Source: Alphaproteobacteria bacterium (GTDB lineage Bacteria; Pseudomonadota; Alphaproteobacteria; Rhizobiales; Beijerinckiaceae). From it: a DNA stretch of 62,056 nucleotides. The stretch is from contig JAJPHH010000017.1 in assembly GCA_021325385.1 (NCBI GenBank), positions 1 to 62,056 of the forward strand, written 5' to 3'. Numbering within the stretch: the first letter of the stretch is position 1; every line of letters begins with the position of its first letter. Shown one piece after another: positions 17,357 through 26,973 of the stretch. The notes beneath the pieces are model-generated. The model was not told the origin of the DNA, searched no databases, and was given only the letters and a program-made list of their open reading frames with translations. Both the position numbers and the translations under genes were made by a program.

Positions 17357-18612
17357 CGGCTTGCGTCATCGGCGTCGATGTCGGCACGTCGGGGGTGCGC
17401 GCCGCGGCCTTAGCTGCGGACGGCGCCGTCCTCGCCCAGAGGGCCGTCGATATGGCGCCGCTCGGCGGCCGCAAGGCGCCGCAGACCTGGCGGCGCGCTC
17501 TATCGGCTTGCTTGACGCAGCTCGGCGAAGCTTGCGATCTCGGCGCCGTCCGCAGCCTCGCGGTCGACGGCACGTCGGGCACCATGGTCGCCGTCGACGA
17601 TTGCGGCGCGCCGATCGGCGCCGCGCTGATGTATGACGAGCCCTGCGAGGATCAGGACGCGCTCCGCGCGATCGAGGCTCACGCGCCTGCCGAAAGCGCG
17701 GCGCGCGGCCGCACGTCAGGGCTGGCGCGAGTCTTGACGATGCAAGGCCGGCCGGGCGTTCGCCGGGTGCTTCATCAGGCCGATTGGATCGCCGGCCTCA
17801 TCGCCGGCCGGTTCGATCGCAGCGACGCCAACAACGCACTGAAGACAGGGTACGATCCCGTCGCGCGCCGCTGGCCCGATTGGCTCGAACGCGCCGGCGC
17901 CGATCTCGACAAGTTGCCGATTGTGATCGAGCCCGGGGAGTCGATCGGGCCGGTCGGGCCGGAAGGCGTCGCGCTCGGCCTGCCGGCTGCGACCATCGTG
18001 CATGCCGGCACGACCGACGGCTGCGCTTCTTTCCTCGCCACCGGCGCGGCCAATATCGGCGACGCCGTAACCGCGCTCGGTTCGACCCTGGTGATCAAAC
18101 TGCTCTGCAACGAGCCGATCTTTGCGCCGCAATACGGAATTTACAGCCATCGTATCGGCGAGGCTTGGCTCGCCGGCGGCGCTTCGAATACGGGCGGCGC
18201 GGTGATCGAGCGCTTGTTCGGCCGCGATCGGCTTGCCGAACTGACGAAAGCGCTCAAGCCGGATCAGCCGACCGGCCTACGCTACTATCCGCTCGTCGCG
18301 CCCGGCGAGCGCTTCCCGATCAATGATCCGGATCTCCCGCCTCGGCTGGAGCCGCGGCCAGAGGACGAGGCGACGTTCTTTCAGGGGGTTCTCGAAGGGA
18401 TCGCGGAGGTCGAAGCATTGGCCTATCGCAAGCTTGGAGAACTTGGCGCCCCGGCGCTTCGTTCGATTCGAACGGTGGGCGGCGGCGCCGACAATGCGGG
18501 TTGGTCCGAGATCAGGCGGCGCGTTTTGAACGCGCCGTTCGCTGTCGCCCGTTCGCAAGACGCCTGCGTCGGCGTCGCGCAATTGATCCTGCGCCGGATG
18601 AGGACGGCGTGA
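17353..18612 (+). CDS. FGGY-family carbohydrate kinase (second, short type)
   Basis: This 419-residue kinase is shorter than EryA or xylulokinase (about 500). The ATP/phosphate loop is IGVDVGTSGVRAAALAADG, followed by VDGTSGTMVAVD, HAGTTDGCASFLATG and the C-terminal VGGGADNAGWSEIRRR. The sugar is unknown. The ATG overlaps the aldolase stop (ATGA) and its own stop overlaps the HAD start, so kinase, aldolase and HAD protein are strictly co-translated. The short type resembles ketose kinases found beside class II aldolases. Confidence 0.83.
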   Translation: MTACVIGVDVGTSGVRAAALAADGAVLAQRAVDMAPLGGRKAPQTWRRALSACLTQLGEACDLGAVRSLAVDGTSGTMVAVDDCGAPIGAALMYDEPCEDQDALRAIEAHAPAESAARGRTSGLARVLTMQGRPGVRRVLHQADWIAGLIAGRFDRSDANNALKTGYDPVARRWPDWLERAGADLDKLPIVIEPGESIGPVGPEGVALGLPAATIVHAGTTDGCASFLATGAANIGDAVTALGSTLVIKLLCNEPIFAPQYGIYSHRIGEAWLAGGASNTGGAVIERLFGRDRLAELTKALKPDQPTGLRYYPLVAPGERFPINDPDLPPRLEPRPEDEATFFQGVLEGIAEVEALAYRKLGELGAPALRSIRTVGGGADNAGWSEIRRRVLNAPFAVARSQDACVGVAQLILRRMRTA

Positions 18613-19460
18613 CGTCCTCATCGCGCTTCGTTTCGATCGCCTCGCGATTCGACGCGGTGTTCGTCGATCAATACGGGGTCTTGCATGACGGCCAGCGCCC
18701 CTATCCCGGCGCTGAGCAGGCGCTTCGCGATTTGAAGGAATCCCGCGCGAAGATCGTCGTCCTGTCGAATTCCGGCCGGACTGGCGAAGAGAATGCGCTC
18801 CGCATGGCGAAGCTGGGTCTGGCCCGCGATCTTTATGATTATTTCCTGACGTCTGGAGACGCGGCGCGCCGCCTCCTCAAAAGCGAGCGGTCGCCCATCC
18901 GGCTCACGCCCGCGACCCGGTGCCTGACGCTCTCGACAGTGGGCGGCGGGGAGTTTGCGCAGACGCTCGGCGTCCGTTCAGCCGAAGACGGCGCGGAAGC
19001 CGATCTGGTCGTGATCAGCGGCAGCCAGGGCGACCGTCTCTCGCTCGATCATTATCGACGAATTCTTGCGCCGGCCGCCGTGCGCAAAGTTCCCTGCCTC
19101 TGCGCCAATCCGGACAAGCTGATGCTGGTCGGCGGCGAGGTCGCGTTCGGCGCCGGCCGCATCGCCGAGCTCTACGAGGAGCTCGGCGGCTCGGTCGTCT
19201 GGGTCGGCAAGCCGCATCTGCCGATTTATCGCGAAGCGGCGGCCCTGGCCGGAATAGCCGATCCAGCTCGCATTCTCTGCGTCGGCGACAGCGTCGAGCA
19301 TGACGTCGTCGGCGCCCATCGTTTCGGCGCGCCCGCCATGCTGGTGAGGACCGGGATCCTCGCCCAACTGACCGAGCGGGAGCTCGCCGCCGAGTTCGAA
19401 AAGCATGGCGCCAAGCCCGAATTCATCGTCGCGGACTTGCAGGCGAGCGGTTCGTCTTGA
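18609..19460 (+). CDS. HAD-superfamily class IIA hydrolase-like protein
   Basis: This 283-residue protein has the HAD nucleophile region VFVDQYGVLHDG, motif II VVLSNSGRTGEE, and the C-terminal VGDSVEHDVVGAH. Motif I is D-x-Y-G rather than D-x-D-G, so the general acid/base Asp is missing. This is seen in the TIGR01459-like branch (D-x-W/Y-G). It is probably a phosphatase or phosphotransferase on a sugar phosphate. GTG 18609 overlaps the kinase stop. It is the last gene of the rightward polyol operon. Confidence 0.8.
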   Translation: MTSSSRFVSIASRFDAVFVDQYGVLHDGQRPYPGAEQALRDLKESRAKIVVLSNSGRTGEENALRMAKLGLARDLYDYFLTSGDAARRLLKSERSPIRLTPATRCLTLSTVGGGEFAQTLGVRSAEDGAEADLVVISGSQGDRLSLDHYRRILAPAAVRKVPCLCANPDKLMLVGGEVAFGAGRIAELYEELGGSVVWVGKPHLPIYREAAALAGIADPARILCVGDSVEHDVVGAHRFGAPAMLVRTGILAQLTERELAAEFEKHGAKPEFIVADLQASGSS

Positions 19461-19637
19461 TGCGGGCTGGCCGATCTGGGGCGGTTGGCGCGCCGGGGCG
19501 GGGAAGATAAAGATCAGGCTCCTTAGCTGGACGGCCGGCGCAAAATGCCGCCCGAAACGACCGCCGACGGAAGCCGTCATTCGGATCGCCCGCAGAGACT
19601 TGAATCGCCCATCAACATTCCGGTCCCATTCTCGCTG

Positions 19638-20924
19638 ATGACTTCGGCCCGCAAATCGCCCCCGCTGCGTGAAATCCTGAGAGACCCTCGCCTCGCGCTG
19701 ATGCTCGCGTTCGGCTTTTCTTCAGGACTGCCGTTCCTTCTGATCTTTTCGACCCAGTCGGCATGGCTGCGCGAGGCTGGGGTCAGCCGGTCGGCGATCG
19801 GACTGATGAGCTATGCGGCGCTCGCCTTCACTTTCAAGTTCGCCTGGGCGCCGTTCATCGACGAATATGATCCCCCGCTCGTCGGGCGCTGGCTCGGGCG
19901 CCGGCGCGGCTGGATGCTGATCGCCCAGCTCGGCGTCGCCGCCGGGCTCGCCGGGCTCGCCTGTGGCGCCCCAGCGCAAAGCCTTGGCTGGAGCATCGCC
20001 TTCGCGTTCCTGACCGCATTCGCCGCCGCGAGTCAGGACGTCACAATCGATGGTTGGCGCATCGACGCGGCGCCGATCGAGCGCCAGGGCATGATGTCGG
20101 CGGCGTACCAGCTCGGTTATCGCTTGGCCATGCTGTGCGCCGGCGCGGGGGCGCTTTACATCGCCGATTTCGTGAGCTGGCGCGCCGCCTATCTGACGAT
20201 GGCGGGCCTGACGCTCATCGGCATTGGCGGCTGCTTCGTCTCGCCGCGACTTGATCGGCCCCGAGAAGGCGCAAGTCCGGGCGCCGCTTCGCTCGCCGTC
20301 TCGTTCGTCGAGCCGCTCGGCGATCTGTTGCGCCGCTACGGCGCGGCGCTGATCGCGATCCTCATGCTGGTGGCGATTTACCGTCTGCCTGATTTCGTTT
20401 CCGGCGTGATGGCGAACCCGCTTTACATCGACCTCGGCTTCACCAAGTCCGACATCGCCACCGTCTCCAAGCTCTATGGCGTCTGGATCGGCATCGCCGG
20501 CGCGTTCGGCGGCGGCGTCGCGGTGGCGCGGCTCGGGCTCATGCCCTCGCTCATGCTCGGCGGCCTCGCCGCTTCGTCGTCGCACTTGGCGCTCGCTTTG
20601 CTCGCCGCCCACGGCGCCAATCTTCCGCTCCTCAGTCTCTCCGTGAGCGCCGAGAGTTTCGCGTCCGGCTTCGCCGGCGCGGCGCTCATCGCCTATATGT
20701 CGTCGCTTGTGTCGCCTGCTTTCGCCGCGACCCAATATGCGCTTCTGTCGTCGCTTTACGCGCTGCCCGGCAAGCTCATCGGCGGGCTGTCCGGCGTGAT
20801 GGTCGACGAGTTCGGCTATGTCCGCTTCTTCATCGCCACGGCGGCGATCGGGATTCCCGTCGTGGCCCTGAGCCTGACGGTGTGGCGGATGCAGAAACAG
20901 GAGGTTCAAGAAGCGGCCGCGTAG
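19638..20924 (+). CDS. ampG: AmpG-like MFS transporter (muropeptide permease family)
   Basis: This 428-residue integral membrane protein has 12 predicted helices and begins MTSARKSPPLREILRDPRLALM, followed by the AmpG-typical GFSSGLPFLL and SQDVTIDGWRID in helix 4-5. AmpG imports anhydro-muropeptides for cell-wall recycling. ATG 19638 is chosen because the 31-residue upstream extension is not membrane-like and does not match the family. It is separated from the polyol operon by 177 bp and unlikely to belong to it. Confidence 0.82.
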   Translation: MTSARKSPPLREILRDPRLALMLAFGFSSGLPFLLIFSTQSAWLREAGVSRSAIGLMSYAALAFTFKFAWAPFIDEYDPPLVGRWLGRRRGWMLIAQLGVAAGLAGLACGAPAQSLGWSIAFAFLTAFAAASQDVTIDGWRIDAAPIERQGMMSAAYQLGYRLAMLCAGAGALYIADFVSWRAAYLTMAGLTLIGIGGCFVSPRLDRPREGASPGAASLAVSFVEPLGDLLRRYGAALIAILMLVAIYRLPDFVSGVMANPLYIDLGFTKSDIATVSKLYGVWIGIAGAFGGGVAVARLGLMPSLMLGGLAASSSHLALALLAAHGANLPLLSLSVSAESFASGFAGAALIAYMSSLVSPAFAATQYALLSSLYALPGKLIGGLSGVMVDEFGYVRFFIATAAIGIPVVALSLTVWRMQKQEVQEAAA

Positions 20925-20936
20925 GACCGCCCGCGA

Positions 20937-22367
20937 CTAGGACGCCATTCGGGCGAGATGATAGATCGACACGGCCTTGCTGACGCCCTTGAGCTCCGCC
21001 TCTCTCTTAACCGTCGGGTATGGCGCAATAATTTCCGCCACAGCCGGCGCGCTGTAAACGTCTTCAGTGATACAAATCTCGTCGCCATCAGCAAGATTTT
21101 GCACTCGCGCCGCGATATTCACCGTTTGGCCAAAATAATCGAGCCGCTCGTTGAGCGTGACGGCGATCGAGGCGCCGCGATGCACGCCGATTTTTAGGAT
21201 GAAATCACGCTGCGGCCGGTCGCGATTGAGCTCCTCCACGGCCTCGCGCATCTCAAGCGCCGCCCGCATCGCATCGGCTGAAGTCGAAAACGCCGCCATC
21301 ACGGCGTCGCCGATCGTCTTGATGACGGCGCCGTTGTGACGAACAGCGGCGGCGAGAAGATGCTGGAAATGCCGCTGCACCTGAATATAGGCGTTAAGGT
21401 CGCCGATCCGCTCGTAAAGCGCCGTCGAACCCTTAAGGTCGGTGAAGACGAGGGTGACGTCGAGGACGGCAATGCCTTCCGTCGCGCTGATCACTTCCGA
21501 GCGGAAAAAGTCGCGAAAGGCTTGCGTCATCAGCAATCGCTTTCCGGACAAGTACGGCGTGAAGCGAAGCCTCGGGCGCTGAAATGTCGCCGTCGGAAGC
21601 TGGAGGATGCCGAATACGATCGGCAGCTTGCCGGCATTGCGAACTTCGAACATGACCTTGCCGGGCGCGATGTTCGCGGCGGTCGGCGCGCACTTGCCGG
21701 AATCGAGTACGACCGGCATGTGGGCCGTCACATTCGCGCCCCTCGCGACCGGGATGAAACATTGGGCGTCGCTTTCGAAATCTTGTCCCAGAAGCGCGCC
21801 TTCGGCGGCGTCAACCTCGAGATTGGCGATCGAGCCTGGCTCTATGCGGGTGAGCGCCCTCACCAGCCCTTTCGCAGTCTCGCTCCATGGCGCGCCGTCC
21901 GGCATCAGGCCGCCCGGCGTCAATTTGTAATGGAAAACGTAGTCCCAGGCCGAAAGCGCATCCGGTTTATGGAAACGGATGCTGCGCACGGCGGGCGAAA
22001 CCGTAAACGTCACCGCGATGTAATCGTCGAGCGCGGCGTCGTAATCGCTTTGGCACAGGTGGCAGTGGAAATGCGTGTGCAGTTTGCGCAAAGTCCGGAA
22101 GCTCTCGACGACGTCGGAGCACATCGGACAAACGAGCAGCCAGTCCATGTCGAACAGCCCAGCCACGCAAGCATGGAGAAAGAGGTCGATGGCTTCGGCT
22201 TCGGCGATCGATTTCTCCGTGGCGAACTCAATCGGATTGATGCGATAGAGCGCCTCGTCCGCGCCCGAGCGCAGCAGCGTCTCGAGCCGCGAGACGACGC
22301 GCGGACTCCAGGCTTTGGCTGCTTCGAGCGCGACCAAGCGCTGTTCGAGCTTTCTTTCGTCGATCAT
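20937..22367 (-). CDS. Class III adenylate/guanylate cyclase with DUF5939-like N-terminal region
   Basis: This 476-residue protein has an N-terminal domain with Cys/His pairs (CPMCSDVVE near 100 and HFHCHLC near 123, zinc-ribbon-like). A middle beta domain ends RFTPYLSGKRLLM, and a C-terminal cyclase catalytic domain follows (about 290-470). Metal-binding Asp is seen in VFTDLKGSTALYERIGD and the second in IGDAVMAAF. FGQTVNIAARVQ is the dimer/nucleotide segment. It makes cAMP or cGMP. It is convergent with ampG, with a 12-bp gap. ATG 22367 is preferred over the Arg-rich upstream extension. Confidence 0.85.
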   Translation of the reverse strand: MIDERKLEQRLVALEAAKAWSPRVVSRLETLLRSGADEALYRINPIEFATEKSIAEAEAIDLFLHACVAGLFDMDWLLVCPMCSDVVESFRTLRKLHTHFHCHLCQSDYDAALDDYIAVTFTVSPAVRSIRFHKPDALSAWDYVFHYKLTPGGLMPDGAPWSETAKGLVRALTRIEPGSIANLEVDAAEGALLGQDFESDAQCFIPVARGANVTAHMPVVLDSGKCAPTAANIAPGKVMFEVRNAGKLPIVFGILQLPTATFQRPRLRFTPYLSGKRLLMTQAFRDFFRSEVISATEGIAVLDVTLVFTDLKGSTALYERIGDLNAYIQVQRHFQHLLAAAVRHNGAVIKTIGDAVMAAFSTSADAMRAALEMREAVEELNRDRPQRDFILKIGVHRGASIAVTLNERLDYFGQTVNIAARVQNLADGDEICITEDVYSAPAVAEIIAPYPTVKREAELKGVSKAVSIYHLARMAS

Positions 22368-22663
22368 CTCATTACGCCGCGAAGAGACCCCGATCGTCCT
22401 CGGTTTCCATCGAACCCGAATACATAATCCCTCGGTTCGGCGCGAGCCCGTGGGGGCCATTTAGCCGGCCAGCTACGGCCTGCGCCTCTCTCCGGCTCAG
22501 GTTGCGCCGCAACAGCCATGGGCCAAGCGCGGCGAGCTTGCATAACTGCAAAAGCGCGCCTGTGGCCGATTGCGCGCCGGGGGCGAGGGATCGTTTTCCC
22601 TGGACCGCGCGCGGTGCTTAGATGCGTCGCCGGCATCGCCGGAAAAAAAGGGGAGGAATTGCC

Positions 22664-24391
22664 ATGCTCAAGAAACTGGGTTTGGCGGTCGCTTGCATTG
22701 GCGCCATCGGCCTATTCGCCAGTTATGGCGCAGCCGACGAAAAGCCGGAAGTGAACAAGAAGGAAATCAAGCCGGCCATGCTCTTCGGCGACATGAGCCT
22801 GGTGACGCAGGACCTTCTCAACCGCGCCGGCGACGACGGCAACAATTTTCTCCATACGAACGGCAATTACCTTCAGACGCGATACTATCCCGCCCGGCAG
22901 ATCAACGTGTCGAATGTGAGTAGGCTGCGGCCGGCTTGGATTTTCCAGACCGACGTGATCGATTCGTTGGAGACATCGCCGATCGTCGTCAATGGCACGA
23001 TGTACGTGACGACGTCCTTTGATCATGTCTTCGCCCTGAACGCTCGCACCGGCGAGGAAATCTGGGCCTATCGACACAAGATGGGGCCGATCACCACCTA
23101 TTGCTGCGGCCCGAACAACCGCGGCGTCGCCGTCTATGGCGACATGGTCTATCTCGCGACGCTCGACTCCAAGCTCGTAGCGCTCGACGCCAAGACTGGC
23201 GAAGTGAAATGGACCAAGGAAATCGCCGATCCGGAAAAGGGTTATTCGGAGACCATGGCCCCGACTGCGGTGAAGGGCATGATCCTGATCGGCACGAATG
23301 GAGGCGAATACGGCATTCGCGGCTTCGTCAAGGCGTTCGACGCCAAGACCGGCGATTTGAAATGGACCTTCTATACGATCCCGGAGGATACGAAGGGCGT
23401 CTGGGCCACGACCGACGCGACCGGCCGCGACATGCACCGCGACATCGAGGCGGAAAAGGCGGCCTATCAAAAGCTCGGCCCGGATTTGTACCAGAAGCTG
23501 GGCGGCGGCGTTTGGCAGAATCCTGCCGTCGATCTCGAGACGAACCGAATCTATTTCGTCGTCGGCAATCCGTCGCCGGATCTCGACGGCTCGATTCGTC
23601 CCGGCGACAATCTCTACACCGACTCGCTCGTGTCGCTCGACCTCGACACCGGCAAATATATTTGCCACTTCCAATATATCGCCCATGACGTATGGGATCT
23701 CGACGCTGTCTCGCCGACGATCATCACTCAGGTCGCCGACAAGGACGGCAAGATGATCAAAGGCGTGCTGCACGCTGGAAAGACGGGGCACGTCTACGTT
23801 CATGACGCGAAGGATTGCAGCCTGATCCGTTATTCGGAAGCCATGGTGCCGCAGGAGAATATGTGGGTTCTGCCGACCAAGGACGGCGCGCGCATGCTGC
23901 CGGGCGCGAATGGCGGCGTCGAATGGTCGCCCATGGCCATTGATCCGCATGCCGGCCTGGCTTACGCCATCAACCTGCATCAGCCGATGACGTATCACGT
24001 GGAGTCGACCAAATATCCCGACGGCAAGCTCTGGCTCGGCGGCGCGTTCAAGGTGATTCCGACCGAAGAGCAATGGGGCAACATCACCGCGGTCAACTAC
24101 AATACGGGAAAAATCCAGTGGCAGGTCAAGACGCAGCAGCCGATGATCGGCGGCATCTTGGCGACAGCCGGCGGTCTCGTGTTCGCCGGCGAGGGCAATG
24201 GGCATTTCAAAGCCTATGATTCGCAAACCGGCTCGGCCTTGTGGGACTTCCAGGCCGGCGCCGGCGTCAACGCGCCGCCGTCGAGCTACACGGTGGAAGG
24301 CAAGCAGTACATCGTCGTCGGCGCGGGCGGAAACACGCAGATCGACTATAAGCGGGGCAATTCGATCATTGCATTCTCGCTGCCCGATTGA
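22664..24391 (+). CDS. PQQ-dependent alcohol dehydrogenase, lanthanide type (XoxF/ExaF-like)
   Basis: This 575-residue periplasmic quinoprotein has a signal peptide ending near SYGAADEK and is an eight-bladed propeller by family. Visible active-site features are the vicinal disulfide Cys147-Cys148 ([11 protein letters not shown]), the metal ligands Glu215 (GTNGGEYG) and Asn302 (VVGNPSPD), the catalytic Asp345, and an additional Asp347 in VWDLDAV. This second Asp is the hallmark of lanthanide-dependent enzymes; calcium MxaF has Ala there. AGGGGAGGAATT precedes the ATG. A strong terminator follows. It lies beside cytochrome c, PQQ-ABC and pqq genes. The alcohol specificity (methanol or other) cannot be read from the sequence. 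Confidence 0.87.
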   Translation: MLKKLGLAVACIGAIGLFASYGAADEKPEVNKKEIKPAMLFGDMSLVTQDLLNRAGDDGNNFLHTNGNYLQTRYYPARQINVSNVSRLRPAWIFQTDVIDSLETSPIVVNGTMYVTTSFDHVFALNARTGEEIWAYRHKMGPITTYCCGPNNRGVAVYGDMVYLATLDSKLVALDAKTGEVKWTKEIADPEKGYSETMAPTAVKGMILIGTNGGEYGIRGFVKAFDAKTGDLKWTFYTIPEDTKGVWATTDATGRDMHRDIEAEKAAYQKLGPDLYQKLGGGVWQNPAVDLETNRIYFVVGNPSPDLDGSIRPGDNLYTDSLVSLDLDTGKYICHFQYIAHDVWDLDAVSPTIITQVADKDGKMIKGVLHAGKTGHVYVHDAKDCSLIRYSEAMVPQENMWVLPTKDGARMLPGANGGVEWSPMAIDPHAGLAYAINLHQPMTYHVESTKYPDGKLWLGGAFKVIPTEEQWGNITAVNYNTGKIQWQVKTQQPMIGGILATAGGLVFAGEGNGHFKAYDSQTGSALWDFQAGAGVNAPPSSYTVEGKQYIVVGAGGNTQIDYKRGNSIIAFSLPD

Positions 24392-24417
24392 GTCTTGCGG
24401 AACGATCAACCGAATCG

Positions 24418-24447
24418 AGCGGGACCGGGCCACCGGTCCCGCTTTTT
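24418..24447 (+). terminator. Intrinsic terminator after the PQQ dehydrogenase
   Basis: A perfect 11-bp stem, AGCGGGACCGG (24418-24428) with CCGGTCCCGCT (24433-24443), has a 4-nt loop and runs into TTTTT (24443-24447). It lies 26 bp after the dehydrogenase stop and 43 bp before the cytochrome start, so read-through into the cytochrome gene should be partial. Confidence 0.92.
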
Positions 24448-24489
24448 CTATGAACACGCGCCGCTCGCGAGCGCGGCAAAGGACGGACT

Positions 24490-25059
24490 ATGGGAAGAGG
24501 GAAGGGGACTTTAGCGCTTTTGCTCGTCTCGGCGGGCGCGGCGCCGTCATTCGCCGATCCGATCGAGGACAAGGCGGCGATCTGCTCGGCGTGCCACGGC
24601 GAGAACGGGATTCCGAACGATAAGGCGATCCCGATCATTTGGGGGCAGAACGAAGGCTACATTTACATCGAATTGCGCGACATGAAGAAGGGCGCGCGCA
24701 AGAACGATCAGATGGCGCCCATCGTTGAGAATCTGGAGCGGGACGACATGATGGCGCTGGCGGCTTATTTCGCCGCCAAACCCTGGCCGAATCTCGATCA
24801 GCCGCGCGCCGCGCCCGCCGACGCCAATCATTTCGCAGTGATGGCGAATTCAGGCCAATGCGGCGCCTGCCACCAGTCCGGATTCAAGGGCGCCGGCACA
24901 CAACCGCGGCTCGCCGGCCAGACCTATGAATACCTGCTCAAGACCATGCTCGATTTCCGCAGCGGCGCACGGGCGAATAACGATTGGATGACCTCGCTGC
25001 TGAAGACATTCAGCGAAGACGACATCAAGCAGATGGCGCGCGTGCTCGCGGGGCTTTAG
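24490..25059 (+). CDS. Periplasmic dihaem cytochrome c
   Basis: This 189-residue protein has a short signal peptide (cleavage near PSFADPIE) and two c-type haem sites, CSACHG (about residue 32) and CGACHQ (about 125). Each is in a c553/c4-like half. Distal Met candidates occur in each half. It is the likely electron acceptor for the upstream quinoprotein dehydrogenase, although a terminator separates them, so it may have its own promoter or rely on read-through. Confidence 0.87.
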   Translation: MGRGKGTLALLLVSAGAAPSFADPIEDKAAICSACHGENGIPNDKAIPIIWGQNEGYIYIELRDMKKGARKNDQMAPIVENLERDDMMALAAYFAAKPWPNLDQPRAAPADANHFAVMANSGQCGACHQSGFKGAGTQPRLAGQTYEYLLKTMLDFRSGARANNDWMTSLLKTFSEDDIKQMARVLAGL

Positions 25060-25187
25060 GCAGGTCGAATCGCTGCAGGGTCATCGCCAAGCAACGAAGC
25101 AATCCATCGCGGGGTTGCGGTCTGCGACCAATCGCTTCGTTTGCGGAACGACGAAGGGGTTTGGCTGAGAACTGCTCGCTCCGAGCC

Positions 25188-26111
25188 TCAAGGGCCCGCG
25201 ACAATCGCCCGCATCTCCTCGGTCGCGGCGAGGTCGGCGGCGCTCTTGCCGGCGCGGTCGCGCAGCGATCTGTCGGCGCCGGCCGCGATCAGGGTTCGGG
25301 CGATCTCCAGGTGATTCAGCTCCGCGGCGATCATCAGCGGCGTGCGGCCGCGATCGTCACGCGCGTCCACCGCCGCGCCGCGCTCGAGCAGCAGCTGAAC
25401 CGTTCGCAGACTTTCGGCGTCCGGGGCGTTGTCGGCGTGACCCGCCGCCCACATCAGCGCGGTGAGGTCGGCGTCGTAGGTTCGGTTGACGTCGACGCCG
25501 GAATCGAGCAGCAACTGGACAATCCGCGCCGCGCCGCGTCCGGCGGCGTAGACGATCGCGGTCTTTCCGGTCGAATCGGCGGGCGCGGGATCGGCTTTGC
25601 GCGCCAGCAATCGTTCGACCAGCGTCGCGTCGCGGTTAAAGGCGGCGGCGATCAATGGCGTCTCGCCATGCAAATCGGCCGCGTTGACGTCGGCGCCCGC
25701 GTCCAGCAATTCTAGGGCGACGTCGCGGCGATTGGCTCGCGCGGCCAGGAGCAGCGGCGTCGCGCCATTGACGTCCTTGCCGTTCGGCTCCGCGCCGCGA
25801 CGCAGCAAATCGGCGACGAAAGATTTCCTACCCGCTTTCGCTGCGACGCCGAGCGGCGTATCGCCAGTCCGATTCCGCGCTTGCAGCGACGCGCCGGCCT
25901 CGATCAGTCTCGCAATCGAACCGGCGCAGCCTTTTTGCGCAGCCGAGAAGAACAGCATATTGACTTGCAGCGTGTCGGGCGCCTGATCCAGGCGCCGCTC
26001 GGCTTCGACGCGGAAACTCTCGCAATTCAGCGAACTCGGCTCGCCCTCCTGGGCGAGGGCGCGGCCCGAAAGGCAAGCGCCCAGCATTGCGATCCGGAAA
26101 ACACCTTTCAT
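25188..26111 (-). CDS. Exported ankyrin-repeat protein
   Basis: This 307-residue protein has a signal peptide (MKGVFRIAMLGACLSGRALAQ) followed by about seven ankyrin repeats, recognised by recurrent GxTPLxxAA motifs (GDTPLGVAAKAG, GATPLLLAARAN, GETPLIAAAFN, GRTPLMIAAELN). Such repeats bind proteins. ATG 26111 starts a clear signal peptide, so it is preferred over 26183. It is convergent with the cytochrome gene and leads, on the same strand, from the ABC permease gene 22 bp away. It may therefore be the last gene of the PQQ-associated ABC operon. Confidence 0.85.
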   Translation of the reverse strand: MKGVFRIAMLGACLSGRALAQEGEPSSLNCESFRVEAERRLDQAPDTLQVNMLFFSAAQKGCAGSIARLIEAGASLQARNRTGDTPLGVAAKAGRKSFVADLLRRGAEPNGKDVNGATPLLLAARANRRDVALELLDAGADVNAADLHGETPLIAAAFNRDATLVERLLARKADPAPADSTGKTAIVYAAGRGAARIVQLLLDSGVDVNRTYDADLTALMWAAGHADNAPDAESLRTVQLLLERGAAVDARDDRGRTPLMIAAELNHLEIARTLIAAGADRSLRDRAGKSAADLAATEEMRAIVAGP

Positions 26112-26133
26112 CCCATTCCTCGCCCGTGAGCCG

Positions 26134-26973
26134 TCAGCCTGCAGCCTGTCCGCGACGCGGAAGAAGTCCGCGGGCCGGATCATAGGCCAGGATCGCCCCG
26201 GTCATGAACAGAAAGCCGAAGGCGACGACAATGGCGAGCGCCGCCCAATCGATCTGGCCATAGAGCGCGAAGCGGATCAATTCCGTCGCGTGGGTGAAGG
26301 GATTGACTTGGCAGATGTCATAGAGCGGCAGGCTCGATTCTTTGATCCGCCATAACGGATAGAGGGCGGAGGAGGCGAAAAACATCGGGAAAATGACGAA
26401 ATTCATCACGCCAGCGAAGTTCTCCAATTGCCGTATCACGGACGAAATCAACATGCCGAGCGAGCCCAGCATCATGCCGCTGACGAGCAAAGCGGGGATG
26501 ATCAAGAAGTAGCCGACGGGCGGGGCTTCGATGTCCCAAAACCAGGCGATGAGGAGAAAAGCATAGACTTGAAGGATGGACACCAGCGTCCCTGCGAGCA
26601 GCTTTGAGGCGAGCAGCCAGGCGCGCGGAAACGGACTGACGAGGAGAGTGCGAATGCCGCCGGTCTCGCGGTCATAGACCATGGTCAACGACGATTGCAT
26701 GCCGTTGAACAACTGAATCATCGCAATCAGACCGGGCGCGATATAGACCTCGTAGAGGACATAGGTCTCGTAAGGCGGAATGATGGAGACGCCGAGCGTC
26801 TGCCGAAATCCCGCGGCGAAGATGAACAGCCAGACGAGCGGCCGCACTAAAGCCGAGATGAAGCGCTCGCGCTGATGCAGGAATCGTAGCGCTTCGCGCC
26901 GGACGATGCCGATCAGGCAAGTCAAATATTGCGCCAGCGTAAAGCCGCGCTCCGCGCTCGCCGCCGTTTTCAC
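26134..26973 (-). CDS. ABC-2 type permease of a PQQ-alcohol-dehydrogenase-associated transporter (PedC-like)
   Basis: This 279-residue ABC-2 membrane protein has six predicted helices and a DRETGGIRTLLVSPFPRAWLL coupling loop, typical of the permease family linked to PQQ alcohol systems. GTG 26973 overlaps the ATPase stop (GTGA), which makes co-translation near certain. The in-frame Arg-rich upstream extension is a shadow of the ATPase gene. In Pseudomonas putida the related PedA1A2BC set supports lanthanide-dependent growth; a similar role is inferred here. Confidence 0.85.
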   Translation of the reverse strand: MKTAASAERGFTLAQYLTCLIGIVRREALRFLHQRERFISALVRPLVWLFIFAAGFRQTLGVSIIPPYETYVLYEVYIAPGLIAMIQLFNGMQSSLTMVYDRETGGIRTLLVSPFPRAWLLASKLLAGTLVSILQVYAFLLIAWFWDIEAPPVGYFLIIPALLVSGMMLGSLGMLISSVIRQLENFAGVMNFVIFPMFFASSALYPLWRIKESSLPLYDICQVNPFTHATELIRFALYGQIDWAALAIVVAFGFLFMTGAILAYDPARGLLPRRGQAAG

